Shown here: positions 23,472 through 33,785 of the stretch, piece after piece | Numbering within the stretch: position 1 is the first letter of the stretch | How the letters are laid out: the number at the start of each line of letters is the position of its first letter | Source: a virus | IMG/VR virus record: IMGVR_UViG_3300008450_000063 | Span: 1-47,638 of that record | Direction: 5' to 3' (one strand) | Length of the DNA stretch: 47,638 nt | The notes under the pieces: generated by a model | Database searches by the model: none | Seen by the model: only the letters and a program-made list of their open reading frames with translations | Told to the model about the DNA's origin: nothing | Program-made: the position numbers and the translations under genes

Positions 23472-24397
23472 TAGCCGATAATTCCTGTCGCTTTGAGGTC
23501 AGTGATCAAAGTGCCCAACACATCGGCCAACTCGTCCACGCTCGTCGCGTTGGCATTAAACGTCCTGTCAGTAGCCACGTTAGACACTGTGTATGCCGAA
23601 GACCTAGCAACAGGTGTCACACCGTAAAAACCAACAGAACCACCTGAACCACCCAGCGTTGCATTGCCGCTGACAGTTAAGTTAGCATCCACGACAAAAG
23701 AGTCGTCGGTTCGGAGAGTGTTGGCAGCGGATCTGTACAAATTGGCATCGCCACCAATTACGATGCCACCGCCAGACCCGGTGACAGGCAGATAAACCTG
23801 ACCTGCAGCGGACACAGCCAGCCGATCGCCAGCGGCAGCAGAACTGCCTACCTGCACCAAATCTGCTGTCTGCCCTGAAACACCCCGAACACCTAAAGGG
23901 GTGCCTCCGGCGTCAACAGGCGTAATCACAAATGCGTTTCGCAAATCTGCTGGGGGCTGCTGACCAGCCACGAAGCGGATGTTGGAAACAACCGTACCGC
24001 TCCAGTCGCACGTACCAAGCAGACGCGTGTTTGTGCCGGATGGAGTGGTAGTGGTTGCTGCTTCTAGCGTAAAGGCTTTGTTGGTGTTAGTAGCCGGGTC
24101 GCCTAGATTGGAATCAGGACCACCTACAGCATAAAGATACCTAGCCCCAGCAGAACCAGAAACAGTCACCGAAGGCGGTGTGGTCACATATCGCCACTTA
24201 TTGCGATTAACCCCGCCATCAACATAACTGTCGGTTACGATTGAGCCTTGAACATCGATGCCAGCGCGAATTTGGGTGTTGTTTACGCGCTCGAGGTAAA
24301 CGCCATCAATGTGCCGCGACATCAATTCCTGAATGTCGTCAAGCCAGTCTTCGGTTACTACCGAACTGTTGTTGATGAAGTCTACACGTTTTGCCAT
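23471..24397 (-). CDS. Tail fibre / baseplate appendage protein
   Basis: 308 aa, ATG 24397. The N-terminal region (RVDFINNSSVVTEDWLDDIQELM) resembles the baseplate-attachment end of phage fibres. The middle is low-complexity and beta-rich, with GTNTRLLGTCDWSG and Gly/Ser/Ala runs, ending in a helix (DELADVLGTLITDLKATG). It is followed by the collar fibre gene. Role in host attachment is inferred from composition and position. A 34-base gap separates it from the upstream baseplate gene. Confidence 0.75.
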   Translation of the reverse strand: MAKRVDFINNSSVVTEDWLDDIQELMSRHIDGVYLERVNNTQIRAGIDVQGSIVTDSYVDGGVNRNKWRYVTTPPSVTVSGSAGARYLYAVGGPDSNLGDPATNTNKAFTLEAATTTTPSGTNTRLLGTCDWSGTVVSNIRFVAGQQPPADLRNAFVITPVDAGGTPLGVRGVSGQTADLVQVGSSAAAGDRLAVSAAGQVYLPVTGSGGGIVIGGDANLYRSAANTLRTDDSFVVDANLTVSGNATLGGSGGSVGFYGVTPVARSSAYTVSNVATDRTFNANATSVDELADVLGTLITDLKATGIIG

Positions 24398-24431
24398 GAT
24401 GTCCTATCTATTTTAATACCCGAAATGGACA

Positions 24432-24992
24432 TTAAATCTTGGTAAATCCAACCTTGCCAACGTTGACGACCAGACCGCTTGAAGCGTCGTCCGAATTAAT
24501 CTCCCATTGATAATGCGCCGGACCCGACTCTTCACAATAAATAATAATCCGGCTTACTTCTGCGGAAGTTAAACCTACCGCAAAAGTCAACGTGGCTGTT
24601 CCAGTGGTCGTGTTGACACTGATCGATGGAATCGAACCATATGCCAACCGCGACAGATTCTTCAAAAAATCTGAGCCGACATAATTAAATCGCCCAGACA
24701 GATGCGCAGTAAGCCGCTCCCTGCGCTGATCTACAGTGAACCCCTCAGGATTAACAGATAAGCCAGCGGCAGCCTCTAGCCGACTTAAATGCTCACCTGA
24801 TGTCGTAGCAACAAACTGCCCAGCAAACCACAAGCGCAAAGCCTCTTCAACTCGCGACAACTCATTTGCAATTGAATTAAGAATGTTATGTCCATAATGC
24901 GAATATGCCAAATCACTCGGCATGGCCTCGCGCATGCGCTGCAAGATCTCCGTCACCTCAGACGGCACGGCTGCGGGCGGGGTGCTAGCCAC
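24432..24992 (-). CDS. Baseplate protein, XkdU / DUF2313-like
   Basis: 186 aa, GTG start at 24992 overlapping the baseplate J stop (TAGTG). SEVTEILQRMREAMPSDLAY, ELSRVEEALRLWF and DQRRERLTAHL match the XkdU/YmfQ-like proteins that follow baseplate J in contractile phages. A second half rich in beta strands and Thr ends in VNVGKVGFTKI. It would help complete the wedge and connect fibres. Confidence 0.8.
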   Translation of the reverse strand: MASTPPAAVPSEVTEILQRMREAMPSDLAYSHYGHNILNSIANELSRVEEALRLWFAGQFVATTSGEHLSRLEAAAGLSVNPEGFTVDQRRERLTAHLSGRFNYVGSDFLKNLSRLAYGSIPSISVNTTTGTATLTFAVGLTSAEVSRIIIYCEESGPAHYQWEINSDDASSGLVVNVGKVGFTKI

Positions 24993-26473
24993 TAAACGAA
25001 GGTGTGAGAGATCAGCGTGGGCACTTGGTTATCAGCAATGGCCACATTTGCTGTTCCGCTATTAATCTGGAAAGAACTAACGTCTGCCACTCCATCAACA
25101 GTAATCACTCGAGCAAGAACTTCTGCCCAAATAACGTCGCCACCAGCAGGTAGAGAGCGGAAGTAGGCGTTAATTGAATCGACAATTTCGTCTCGCGTGG
25201 CGCTTGTGCCGTTAGCACCGTCAAGACTGTATTGGCTTTCATGGGTAATCGTTGCCGACACGGAGATGTTCACTTGGGCTACCGACACGACAGTGACTTC
25301 AGCACCGACCGGCGCATAACCTTGACCCGAACCATCTGAATCAGGGTCGAGCAACTCTTGAACTTCGCTTACAACAGCCGCACTTACGGCAGTGTTGTCT
25401 GGACCTACAAGGATGACCTTCACAGTGTTGTCGCCGTCCCACTGGGGAATTACTGCGGCACCATCAACACCATCCACGGTCTTAGCCCACCGAATGTAAT
25501 CGGCCTTGTTTCCCTGCCCCGCGTCAGAAGAAAGAGCGAAGATCAAACGCGCTTGATACTCTTCGTCGGTTTCTTCATCTGTTCCACTAACGAATGGGTT
25601 GTCATTAAGCACGCTGGCCACACCATCAATAGAGTCCACCAACTGGTCAACCTCTGAAGAGCCTAGGTTGTTGTCGATGCCACCGTTAAGACTCTCACAA
25701 TCAATGTCCACACGATCGGTGGTGTTGGTTGCAGGGGCCACTGCCGTCGCCAACAACGTGTTTAGCGTGTCGGTGTAGACTGTGGTGGTGTTATTAGCGA
25801 GTGTGGTTAGCAAGCGGAAGTCACCGCTTGTGTTGTCCATTCGCCAGATCTTGCGCGAAGTAGTACCGGCAGGTCCAACAGGAATGTCCGTTAGCAGAAT
25901 GACCTTGTTATTAACGCTTAGCCCAGACGAAGCCGGTCCCATTTCCGTTTCGCCACCACGCCCCACAAAAGACACAGCATATCTTAGAGGCTCGAGTGCT
26001 AGTCCTGTACCTGAAACAACCGTGCCAGTTCCCCCAGCCACAACAGTCGGCGCTGTGAACGGGGCGCTCATTCCAATTTCTTCGTCCGCCAAAGTCTGGA
26101 ACTGGTACAACTCGTCGTCAACTACCTGTGGCGTGTTTGAGACGATTGTGCCCGAAGAAATAAACGTACCTCGATCACCCACGAACGTGACCACGCCAGT
26201 AGCAGTCGTGGCAGTAAGACGGGCTAGCCCAATCTCGTACAAGCCTTTGTAGTCCAGATAGATCCCGTTGGACCAAGGCAGAAAAGTAAGCGCTGCATAA
26301 TAATTGAGCGAGTCCCACAGACGCTCAATCTCAAAAATAATTGGCGACGTAATGTCGTAAAAAATCTCACCGGCACGCTTGTCGATGTCGGTATCAGCCG
26401 CCGCCTCGACGCGAGCGCGGATAGAATTTACGTCTTCTTCGTAAATACTCTGGAAGTCTAAGATGCTCGCCAT
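24992..26473 (-). CDS. Baseplate J-like wedge protein (XkdT-like)
   Basis: 493 aa. N-terminus IYEEDVNSIRARVEAAADTDIDKRAGE.. and FYDITSPIIFEIERLWDSLN, then GTFISSGTIV and later VDSIDGVASVLNDNPF, GTDEETDEEYQARL and the wedge end region, all typical of baseplate J. Residues about 150-250 (AVSFVGRGGETEMGP, GTTSRKIWRMDNTSG) look like an inserted FN3-like or carbohydrate-binding domain absent from plain J proteins. Start is ATG 26473, one base after the preceding stop. Confidence 0.9.
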   Translation of the reverse strand: MASILDFQSIYEEDVNSIRARVEAAADTDIDKRAGEIFYDITSPIIFEIERLWDSLNYYAALTFLPWSNGIYLDYKGLYEIGLARLTATTATGVVTFVGDRGTFISSGTIVSNTPQVVDDELYQFQTLADEEIGMSAPFTAPTVVAGGTGTVVSGTGLALEPLRYAVSFVGRGGETEMGPASSGLSVNNKVILLTDIPVGPAGTTSRKIWRMDNTSGDFRLLTTLANNTTTVYTDTLNTLLATAVAPATNTTDRVDIDCESLNGGIDNNLGSSEVDQLVDSIDGVASVLNDNPFVSGTDEETDEEYQARLIFALSSDAGQGNKADYIRWAKTVDGVDGAAVIPQWDGDNTVKVILVGPDNTAVSAAVVSEVQELLDPDSDGSGQGYAPVGAEVTVVSVAQVNISVSATITHESQYSLDGANGTSATRDEIVDSINAYFRSLPAGGDVIWAEVLARVITVDGVADVSSFQINSGTANVAIADNQVPTLISHTFV

Positions 26474-26474
26474 A

Positions 26475-27077
26475 CTAAACTCCGCCTACCGGCTCGTTAA
26501 TTGACAACAATTCGCCCTGTTCTATCTTGACGTCTGCGCTAATAAAAATTGTACCGTTCTGATCGGTCACACGAACATTGCTTACATATTCGATTCGGTC
26601 GTGATAAGTAAGTGCTTCCTGAACCGTTGCGACGATCTGAGCCGTAGCGGCTGGACCCGACAACGCCCCACTCAAAACGGGCAACAATTCAACACCGAAA
26701 TTTTGCGGGTAGATGCTGTATGCCAAACGCTCTGTGACCAAGGCACGCCGAATCCACTGCTGAATAATCAATGTATCGTTGTTAGACACACGACGCGGTG
26801 TTCCACCGGCAGCCGAAGCGAACTCGCCCTTCTCAAAGTCGAACATCCAAGTACGACCAATAGGCTGCTGCTCAACAGCAGACTCGGTTTCATATTCAAG
26901 GATGTTGCCGTATTCATCGTAAGTAGCAACAATCTGTGGGTCGAGAATCTGGTCGTCGAACACAGGCACGATCGCCTGCGGAAGATCCAACTGTGGCTGG
27001 ATCTCAAACTCCTGCTCACTCTCGGGGTCAGGAGGAAGATTTTCAATGTCTAGATCGCTGATGTCATTAGTGCTCAT
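26475..27077 (-). CDS. Baseplate wedge protein, XkdS / DUF2634-like
   Basis: 200 aa, ATG 27077. After an acidic, proline-rich N-terminus (about 1-70), the segment GRTWMFDFEKGEF, SNNDTLIIQQWIRRALVTE and YSIYPQNFGVEL is the gp25/DUF2634-type wedge fold found before baseplate J in Xkd cassettes. The C-terminal half has strands (VRVTDQNGTIFISADVKI). It is part of the baseplate that triggers sheath contraction. Confidence 0.85.
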   Translation of the reverse strand: MSTNDISDLDIENLPPDPESEQEFEIQPQLDLPQAIVPVFDDQILDPQIVATYDEYGNILEYETESAVEQQPIGRTWMFDFEKGEFASAAGGTPRRVSNNDTLIIQQWIRRALVTERLAYSIYPQNFGVELLPVLSGALSGPAATAQIVATVQEALTYHDRIEYVSNVRVTDQNGTIFISADVKIEQGELLSINEPVGGV

Positions 27078-27098
27078 TTGAATGCTACCCCAGTATGC

Positions 27099-27992
27099 TT
27101 ATGCCGCAAGGTTGCCGAATAGCAACCAATTGTTGGATGACATCTTAATTAACGAACCAACCGCGTACGTTCCCGTTGTCTTCATTTTTGCACCCTGACT
27201 GTTTATGGTGACACCACTGGCTGCCGCCACAGTAACCTGCCCAGCCCCCAACTGTGTAAAGTTGATCGACGATCCAACAGGGAAATTAACCGAACTCTCA
27301 TTGGGCACAGTAAGCGTGATGGCTGACGCATTACTTAGTGTAAGCATCAACCCGAAATCTGCATCAGACAACCCCAAAGTATACGACGTGCCGGTTTGAG
27401 CATTAAACGCCTGTAAAGCCGTCGTGGACGCTAATTTTGCTTTAGTAACTGAACCGTCGGCAATCTTGGCAGTGGCAACAGCACCGTCGGCAATCTTGGC
27501 AGTGGCAACAGCACCGTCGGCAATCTTGGCAGTGGCAACAGCACCGTCGGCAATCTTGGCGGTAGCAACCGAACCGTCTGTGGGAGTACGATTATTACTT
27601 AAACGGGCGTCGCTAGTATAAACAAGGTTAGCGGTGTTGCTGATACCATGCACATTTGTGGTTGCATCTCCGTGAGTGAACTTTCCCAGACGATCACCCT
27701 TGTCGTTGTCAGTGCGAATCAAAGCAGTCATGACAATTGTGCCAAGGTAGGTTTCTACCATAAGCACTTCATCACCCGGCTTTAAATTAGCAACTGACAC
27801 ACTTTTAGCAATTCGAAAAGACGTACGCTTTAGTTTTTGCTTTCCGATCTGCACAACAGGCGCGTCCACACCCTTTACGCTCACAACCCTGCCAAGCATC
27901 GTCTTGGCGACGTGATAATCAGTCTCGGAGCGCATACGCCCCGTCATCGTGTCAGCAAAAGTCTGAGCCAATCTGGAAAGATCGTTACTCAT
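27099..27992 (-). CDS. Baseplate spike-like protein with tandem repeats
   Basis: 297 aa, ATG 27992 overlapping the hub stop (ATGA). The N-terminal 95 residues ([38 protein letters not shown]) look like the OB-fold of DUF2577/spike-type baseplate proteins. Residues 136-180 are tandem 10-residue repeats (consensus [10 protein letters not shown]), an extended beta-structure common in fibre shafts. The C-terminal part resembles a small-molecule- or surface-binding beta domain. Probably the tip or an appendage of the central spike. Confidence 0.7.
   Translation of the reverse strand: MSNDLSRLAQTFADTMTGRMRSETDYHVAKTMLGRVVSVKGVDAPVVQIGKQKLKRTSFRIAKSVSVANLKPGDEVLMVETYLGTIVMTALIRTDNDKGDRLGKFTHGDATTNVHGISNTANLVYTSDARLSNNRTPTDGSVATAKIADGAVATAKIADGAVATAKIADGAVATAKIADGSVTKAKLASTTALQAFNAQTGTSYTLGLSDADFGLMLTLSNASAITLTVPNESSVNFPVGSSINFTQLGAGQVTVAAASGVTINSQGAKMKTTGTYAVGSLIKMSSNNWLLFGNLAA
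27451..27570 (-). repeat. Four 30-bp tandem repeats within the spike-like gene
   Basis: Units at 27451-27480, 27481-27510, 27511-27540 and 27541-27570. The middle two are identical, the first differs by one base and the last by a few. Each encodes ten residues ([10 protein letters not shown]-type), so copy-number change would keep the frame. Confidence 0.95.
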
Positions 27993-30568
27993 CGGTACCT
28001 AATCGTAACTGTAAACTTCTGCATAGGCTTGTCTCGTATGCCCAACAACGTAGCGACGCCTCTACCAACCAAAATGTCAACACCATTGGCTGGTGCCGAC
28101 ATAGATTTTTTAGTGTAAACGATAGTCTTCCTGTCGCCGTTGTAGATCTCAATAGTTCTATCAGAAGCAACACGCTGTACGTAGACGTAGGGAGAAATAC
28201 CGCTCGTGGCTGCTTCGGCTGAATTTGTCATAACAACAGGATGATACATTAATCTAAAAGTCTGCACCGCATCTCCAGGAGGTGCTGTCGGCGGCAAGGT
28301 ACCCCCACCGCCGCCCCCACCGCCTGCGCCGCCATCAGAAGCAGGACACAGGTGACTCACACGACGAGCAAGCACATGGTCGCTTCGGGCGTACTCACGC
28401 ACGCCGCCACCTCCTCCACCGCCAGCATTTAATATCATGCCGGGGCCTGACCAAAGCGCAGTGTGCCCGTACCTTGACCCGGCTCCATCGCTCGTGCTGT
28501 AAAGCAAGATGTCACCGGGCTGCTCTTGCCCCAACGGAACAGACTGTCCAACAGTTGCGAGAGCGTCCGTGTGTCTTGGAACGCTTACCCCCGCTTGTGC
28601 CCAACAATACTGCACAAAGCCAGAGCAGTCGAAGCCCTTGATGTTCGCCCCGCTTGGCCCATTCGACCTCGCGATGCCATAAGAAGGACCGGAAGACCCA
28701 CCACCGCCCCAAGAATATGGCGTGCCAATGTACTTTCGCCCAGCCTCCAGCGCCTTTTCTCCACACGAACCACCGGTAGTAGTCGTAGTGGCTTTCTTGA
28801 TGCCCTTGTCTTCGTCAGTTAGCAAGGCACTTGGAACCATATCCAGCCAATTTAGCCCGATTGTTGTTGTGCAACCAGACGCAGTAAGCGAGTGTTTAAC
28901 ATCAGAACAATAAAATTTTCCTACGAGTCTGGCCGCTTTATCTCTTACGAAAATCGGAGCGCCCGCCCTAAGACGTGGCATGAAAAAGCATGTTACCGAA
29001 CCTTCAACATTCTCGCGCAGATTCGCTCTTAGAACTTCTTGCGCTTTGATCTTGGCGTCTTTTTGGGTGATAGCCTTGTCGAGTTTAACCAGTTTGTGAA
29101 TGTAGCCGTATCGATCAACACGAGATTGATTTTTAACCGTGGCTAAAATACCACTGCTCGCTCCGCCAGACCTTCCATCATACAGACGCCACTCAACAAC
29201 AACCTTACCCAAATCACGATTGATGCCGAAAGCATCCCAAGCGGCAGCAGTAAGGTCCATCACTCGAGGAATTGCGCCGATACCGGTACCACCGGCACCA
29301 ACATCTACCTTCGGCAATTGCATCGTCTTGCCGTTGTAACGAACTTCAATTACAGTGCCACAAGGAAGAGTGCCCATGGCATTGAAGGGTCCACTTGAAG
29401 ACATGCTCTTGGCAGCCTCACCAAACCCCATAAGAGAAGCGTTCTTTTCAAAACCAGAACAGGCCAGTCCCCCTTCGTCTTCAACTGTGAAGAAAGAAGC
29501 CACTTCCTTTTTCCACTGGCCTCCACCTGTTGCTGGATAAGTGTCCTCTCTTGTGGTTTGAGTAGTAGAAGTGGTGCGGTCGGTTGATTGCGTAGAACTA
29601 CTGGTTGAATTACTTTTAGGATCAGAAACAACTGTAACTGCAGTAGCCATACCCTCGAGCGAGTCGGTAAATGTGCTACTAATTAAGTTTTCGCCTTCTT
29701 GGACTGAATGAAGTACCGGCTGTTCACGCTTTTGAATAATCTTTAACTTGTCATTCTCAGCGCGAATTACAAATTTAGTACCTGTGGCACGCCGTTCTTC
29801 TGTCCACACCTTCAACAGCAACTCGTACACCGACCCACCGCTGATCTTAATCAGCGGATTGCGATGCTTGCACTCAGGCAGATCTGTCGTTGTAATAAGA
29901 AACCGCTTCTTCTTCTTTTTCTTGGATCCCTTAATTTTAACTTTTTTGGTAACCCAAATCCTCTTCTTGCCAAGAGGAATACCGTACCGCTTGCACACTT
30001 CCTCGGTAATCTGCTTAGCCGTCCAACCAGCCTTGTATGCTTTCTTCTTAGGGTCTTTCTGGAAAAGCCAGTCGTCTTCAGACTTCTGCAAATAAACAAG
30101 AATATCACGGAAAGAAATGCTGAGCGAAGCGTCATTGCGAGAATTGCGTGTCTTCTCCCAAATAATAAAACGACCGAGTTCAGTTAAGTTGTTTTGATCG
30201 TTAATTATCGAAATGCGAATGCGCTGACCCTTTTTGATGTCTAAGAGTCGGCGCTCTCCCGTAATCGGAGAGACTGGATCGTACAGTTCAAGCGTACCCT
30301 CAACCGCAGCCTGCTCTAGACTATCTGACCAATCAATACTAACAACCGCTTCAGTAATATCGATCTTGCGCATCGCTTTAGCCGAGGGGCGCCCATTGAT
30401 CTCGGTGCTTCCCTGCGTGTACAACTCGACCTTGAAACCGCCTGGGCCAGTAAAACGCCGATCGTCAATTGGGTATCTAGGTCCAACATAGTCCTGATTA
30501 AGGACGATGATCTGACCATCACCCGTACGCTTAACCTCTTCGCGCTTTGTTGGACTAATGTAAGCCAT
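27989..30568 (-). CDS. Baseplate hub with RlpA-like and NlpC/P60 domains
   Basis: 859 aa, ATG 30568. Order of parts: XkdQ-like hub (1-340, with a Lys-rich stretch at 203-222), a double-psi beta-barrel of RlpA type (about 350-466: [44 protein letters not shown]), the hub's second part (470-590, [18 protein letters not shown]), an NlpC/P60 peptidase (605-745: C648 in [10 protein letters not shown]702 in YGHTALW), a poly-Gly linker, and an unrecognised 100-residue end. The hub sits at the tail tip; its wall-cutting domains would pierce peptidoglycan during DNA entry. Confidence 0.85.
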   Translation of the reverse strand: MAYISPTKREEVKRTGDGQIIVLNQDYVGPRYPIDDRRFTGPGGFKVELYTQGSTEINGRPSAKAMRKIDITEAVVSIDWSDSLEQAAVEGTLELYDPVSPITGERRLLDIKKGQRIRISIINDQNNLTELGRFIIWEKTRNSRNDASLSISFRDILVYLQKSEDDWLFQKDPKKKAYKAGWTAKQITEEVCKRYGIPLGKKRIWVTKKVKIKGSKKKKKKRFLITTTDLPECKHRNPLIKISGGSVYELLLKVWTEERRATGTKFVIRAENDKLKIIQKREQPVLHSVQEGENLISSTFTDSLEGMATAVTVVSDPKSNSTSSSTQSTDRTTSTTQTTREDTYPATGGGQWKKEVASFFTVEDEGGLACSGFEKNASLMGFGEAAKSMSSSGPFNAMGTLPCGTVIEVRYNGKTMQLPKVDVGAGGTGIGAIPRVMDLTAAAWDAFGINRDLGKVVVEWRLYDGRSGGASSGILATVKNQSRVDRYGYIHKLVKLDKAITQKDAKIKAQEVLRANLRENVEGSVTCFFMPRLRAGAPIFVRDKAARLVGKFYCSDVKHSLTASGCTTTIGLNWLDMVPSALLTDEDKGIKKATTTTTGGSCGEKALEAGRKYIGTPYSWGGGGSSGPSYGIARSNGPSGANIKGFDCSGFVQYCWAQAGVSVPRHTDALATVGQSVPLGQEQPGDILLYSTSDGAGSRYGHTALWSGPGMILNAGGGGGGGVREYARSDHVLARRVSHLCPASDGGAGGGGGGGGTLPPTAPPGDAVQTFRLMYHPVVMTNSAEAATSGISPYVYVQRVASDRTIEIYNGDRKTIVYTKKSMSAPANGVDILVGRGVATLLGIRDKPMQKFTVTIRYR

Positions 30569-31407
30569 TAGGCAGAATCGTTATCGGTCTGGTCGTTTTC
30601 CTTGCCGATGTCAAAATCGTCAATGGCATCAATGACGCCCGTTTTGGTTCTTAGACGAACGACGGTACCCCGCTTGATCGTCTGCTTCTGATTAGTGACC
30701 TTCTTGGGCTTCTTGCCTTTTTTCTTATCTGCCTTGGTAAGAGGCTGCTTTAGATTCTTGTTTAGTCGTAGCAAGTTCTGCCAACGTACGTCGAATTGAC
30801 GATAGCCGTTAGCAATCTGCTCCAGCGTTTTGTACTTGTCAACTTTATACGTTAGTGGCCCGAGTTCACGCGCAACCGTAGAGTAAGTTAGCACCCTGTA
30901 CTCGGTGAATTCGATGGCATACCACAGACAATCACCCTCTTCATCGGTGATTGAAAAGGAACTAATCATGGCTTTCATGTCGACAGCCAGCCGATTATCA
31001 CCGACACCACCCTCTAAGTACCCAGCCCCACCACCAGCAGGCTCAGACACAACAAGCCTAAAAATGTCGTTGGTAGAACCGAGAGTCCTAAGCAAGGTGG
31101 CGTACCAATTGACGTCGCGCCACGGATACTGCCCATTCGGCGTGTGTGCCCATCTCGGAGTGTTTTCGATGGGCAAGAGACTGTCATAAGACACGTTCAG
31201 AAGGCCAGGACCCCCACCAAACACCACTGAACCAGAAAGGGGCAAGACTTGACTGTTGATGTTGATGTCTTGGGTAATATTAATCGTGTCCAAGGGCGCA
31301 ACCGGCAACCGGACACCAGCCAACCCGGCACTTTTGAGTGTCTCATTCTTGGTCAGCCCCTCTAGACACAAGAGGAAGACCGCTTTCCCATTTTCGCCGC
31401 TAGCCAA
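30568..31407 (-). CDS. LysM-containing baseplate/tail hub protein (XkdP-like)
   Basis: 279 aa, TTG start at 31407 overlapping the tape measure stop (TTGGCTAG). N-terminal two thirds are beta-rich. Residues about 185-260 (YKVDKYKTLEQIANGYRQF, LLRLNKNLKQPL, IKRGTVVRLR) form a LysM-like module interrupted by a lysine-rich loop (KADKKKGKKPKK). XkdP-type proteins lie between tape measure and hub and bind the cell wall or tube end. The C-terminus is acidic. Confidence 0.75.
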   Translation of the reverse strand: MASGENGKAVFLLCLEGLTKNETLKSAGLAGVRLPVAPLDTINITQDININSQVLPLSGSVVFGGGPGLLNVSYDSLLPIENTPRWAHTPNGQYPWRDVNWYATLLRTLGSTNDIFRLVVSEPAGGGAGYLEGGVGDNRLAVDMKAMISSFSITDEEGDCLWYAIEFTEYRVLTYSTVARELGPLTYKVDKYKTLEQIANGYRQFDVRWQNLLRLNKNLKQPLTKADKKKGKKPKKVTNQKQTIKRGTVVRLRTKTGVIDAIDDFDIGKENDQTDNDSA

Positions 31408-33784
31408 CGCTCATTCCAGTGCTAGATTCACGCGGAAGGTTGGACACATACTTCTGAACTTCAGTTACGAACTGATCAAGATTCTGAACGCCGGTAATGT
31501 GAATGTCACCTGAGATCTGCACAGGTGCACCCGCTCTGTTGTCCAACGACAACCTGCGAGAACCTCGAGTTGCCGAAAGCGGGACAACCGCTTCTGGGCC
31601 TGATTCGCCAATCAGAGCGCGAGTCGGCCTTGTGACAATTGCACCGGACGCACCATTGCCACTGCCACCACCGAAAATCGGATTTGTAGTTGGAGGTGGG
31701 GTAAGTGCCGGATTTAGCGGGTCACCAGAAGGTGTGTACCCTCGATTAATAAGATCTTGTCTCTGACGATTAACAGCATCTACTCTGTCTTGGGCGTTAG
31801 CAGCGGGATCACCTCCACCGAAAAGCCAACCCGCCGCTTCTTTTAACCACTTGATGCCGCCAATAATTTTATCTACTACTGTTGCTACTTTATCGATAGC
31901 ACCCTTAATTACTTCAAACACGCTAGCGATTGCTTGACCGACAGCCGAATCTTTAAGCGCGGTAAACATTTCTTGGGCCGCGCTAAGCACACGCTTTATA
32001 ACTTCTAGCACCAAGTTAAACGGGTACAATATAATTTCAAGTGCAATTCTGATAATGTCAATAACGTGAGAAATTTCTGCAAGTCGCGATCCAGCGCGGA
32101 ACATTTCAATCACAACTTCAATTATATTTAGACCTATATCAACAATAGGCTCAAAGGCATCATACAACTTGGTGGCTATATCCCAGACGATGCCAATTGC
32201 GTTGCCGACTGCCTTAAAGACACGCGCAAGAAACGGACCATACTTATCGACAGTCTCATTAATCCACTTTACAAAGACACTGCCAACTTCACCTAGCCAC
32301 TTAATCATGCTAAGAAGTTCAGGCGCGTTCTGACGACCTACTTCAACAAACCCACCAACGAAGTCTTTAAGCAGAACAACCAAACCCTTAAATACTGGGT
32401 ACATCTCAGCGAAGAAATCGCCCAGACCCCTCAGGCCACCGGGCTTAGACAAATTGTCGCTAATCTGGTTTAACCAACCAACGAAATCTTTAAGCATCGT
32501 CTCTGCAATCGGCCCAACAGCAACGCCAATTTGCATAAATATTTTGCCTAACAACCCAAGAGCGTTAGCCATGGGTTGAATTAATTTGGCTCCTGTTTCA
32601 AAGAAACTCATAATAAGAGCCAGATTTTCAGGGTCTTTGGTGAATTGCCTAAAGTTTTCGGCTACTTTAGCAATTTCTGTAGCAAAGACATTAACCAATT
32701 TGGTAAGGATAGGCAACAAAGGCTCCAAAGCCTTCATGCCACTTGCCAGAATGTCTGTAAACAATTGTGTGTTTTTATCCGTAAACACAGCATTGCTTAC
32801 TTTATCACCGAATTGCTGCATCTGACGAAACACACCCTCAGCGCCAGACTTATTTAGTTCTTTCTGAATCTCATTAAGACGATCCTGCGTCTGTGTGTAT
32901 TCTTTTGTAGACTTGTCAAGAGTCTTGATTTTCTTATTAAGTTCATCTTTTTCATCCACCAATTTTTTGGTATCTGAAATCCACTTAATCATTGGCACAG
33001 CAACAAAGCCAATAACCCCGACCACAGCACCAATACCCGCTGTCAAAGCAGCCAGCGGAACCAAAAGTGACGTTAGAGCAGCGGCGATCAAACCTAGAAC
33101 AGCGGCTAACGTCGTGCCAATCGCTACAAGCGCAGCCGCTGCAACAGTTAACGTGGTAATAGTACCCGCAAGTGACGCGGCAAGCGGAACAGCCGCTCGC
33201 AACGCCGCCCCCACTTGAGCAGTATTTTTGCCAAACAGTTCAAAAACTTTTAAACCGTTTTCTAGAACTGTTGAAAACAAAAACCGAAAGCCCTGTGTAA
33301 CAGGTTCAATAACCGTATTGAGGTTACGCAAGGCACGGTAAGTTACAATAGCGAAGCCTAAGATGCCATTGTCCGCCTGCCCAATTCCGACCCTACGCGC
33401 CCTGCTGGTATCCACGATCTTGGCCATGGGACTTTCTTCGGCGTCCCCCGTGACCGCTGGCATGGCATACCCGCTGGGCACCATTAATCCGCCCGCAGAC
33501 ATCGCATAACCACCAAGACCGCCACCGCCACCAACATCGGCCAGTCCAGCCACCTTCGCTCGAGCCATCAATGCGGCCAACTGACTGTCGAACGTAGAAG
33601 TGTCAAGCGTCACCCGCATGGACACCTTCATGCGGGACAACGCCTGCATCTTAGCCTCAATTTCCGTTAACTTATGGTCAACGGCATCGAGTTGCTCTTC
33701 AAAGGCTTTGGCAGCGGCAGTCATCCGAACAAACTTGTCGGATGCCCTATCGTGAATGTCAACTACTGCTTGTAGCGTAGCCAC
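31400..33784 (-). CDS. Tape measure protein
   Basis: 794 aa, GTG start at 33784 (GGGAG upstream). It has an N-terminal coiled coil (1-60), Gly-rich stretch (80-100), several hydrophobic segments (about 195-275, Ala/Leu/Val-rich), a long coiled coil (DEKDELNKKIKTLDKSTKEY) and repeated amphipathic helices. The C-terminus has a Pro/Gly linker and a small beta domain. It spans the tail tube, sets its length, and may help DNA cross the membrane. It follows the frameshifted chaperone genes, as is usual. Confidence 0.92.
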   Translation of the reverse strand: MATLQAVVDIHDRASDKFVRMTAAAKAFEEQLDAVDHKLTEIEAKMQALSRMKVSMRVTLDTSTFDSQLAALMARAKVAGLADVGGGGGLGGYAMSAGGLMVPSGYAMPAVTGDAEESPMAKIVDTSRARRVGIGQADNGILGFAIVTYRALRNLNTVIEPVTQGFRFLFSTVLENGLKVFELFGKNTAQVGAALRAAVPLAASLAGTITTLTVAAAALVAIGTTLAAVLGLIAAALTSLLVPLAALTAGIGAVVGVIGFVAVPMIKWISDTKKLVDEKDELNKKIKTLDKSTKEYTQTQDRLNEIQKELNKSGAEGVFRQMQQFGDKVSNAVFTDKNTQLFTDILASGMKALEPLLPILTKLVNVFATEIAKVAENFRQFTKDPENLALIMSFFETGAKLIQPMANALGLLGKIFMQIGVAVGPIAETMLKDFVGWLNQISDNLSKPGGLRGLGDFFAEMYPVFKGLVVLLKDFVGGFVEVGRQNAPELLSMIKWLGEVGSVFVKWINETVDKYGPFLARVFKAVGNAIGIVWDIATKLYDAFEPIVDIGLNIIEVVIEMFRAGSRLAEISHVIDIIRIALEIILYPFNLVLEVIKRVLSAAQEMFTALKDSAVGQAIASVFEVIKGAIDKVATVVDKIIGGIKWLKEAAGWLFGGGDPAANAQDRVDAVNRQRQDLINRGYTPSGDPLNPALTPPPTTNPIFGGGSGNGASGAIVTRPTRALIGESGPEAVVPLSATRGSRRLSLDNRAGAPVQISGDIHITGVQNLDQFVTEVQKYVSNLPRESSTGMSVG

Positions 33785-33785
33785 G

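Noticed and set aside
27451-27570. CRISPR-like array
   Set aside because: The repeats are directly adjacent with no spacers and encode a protein repeat.
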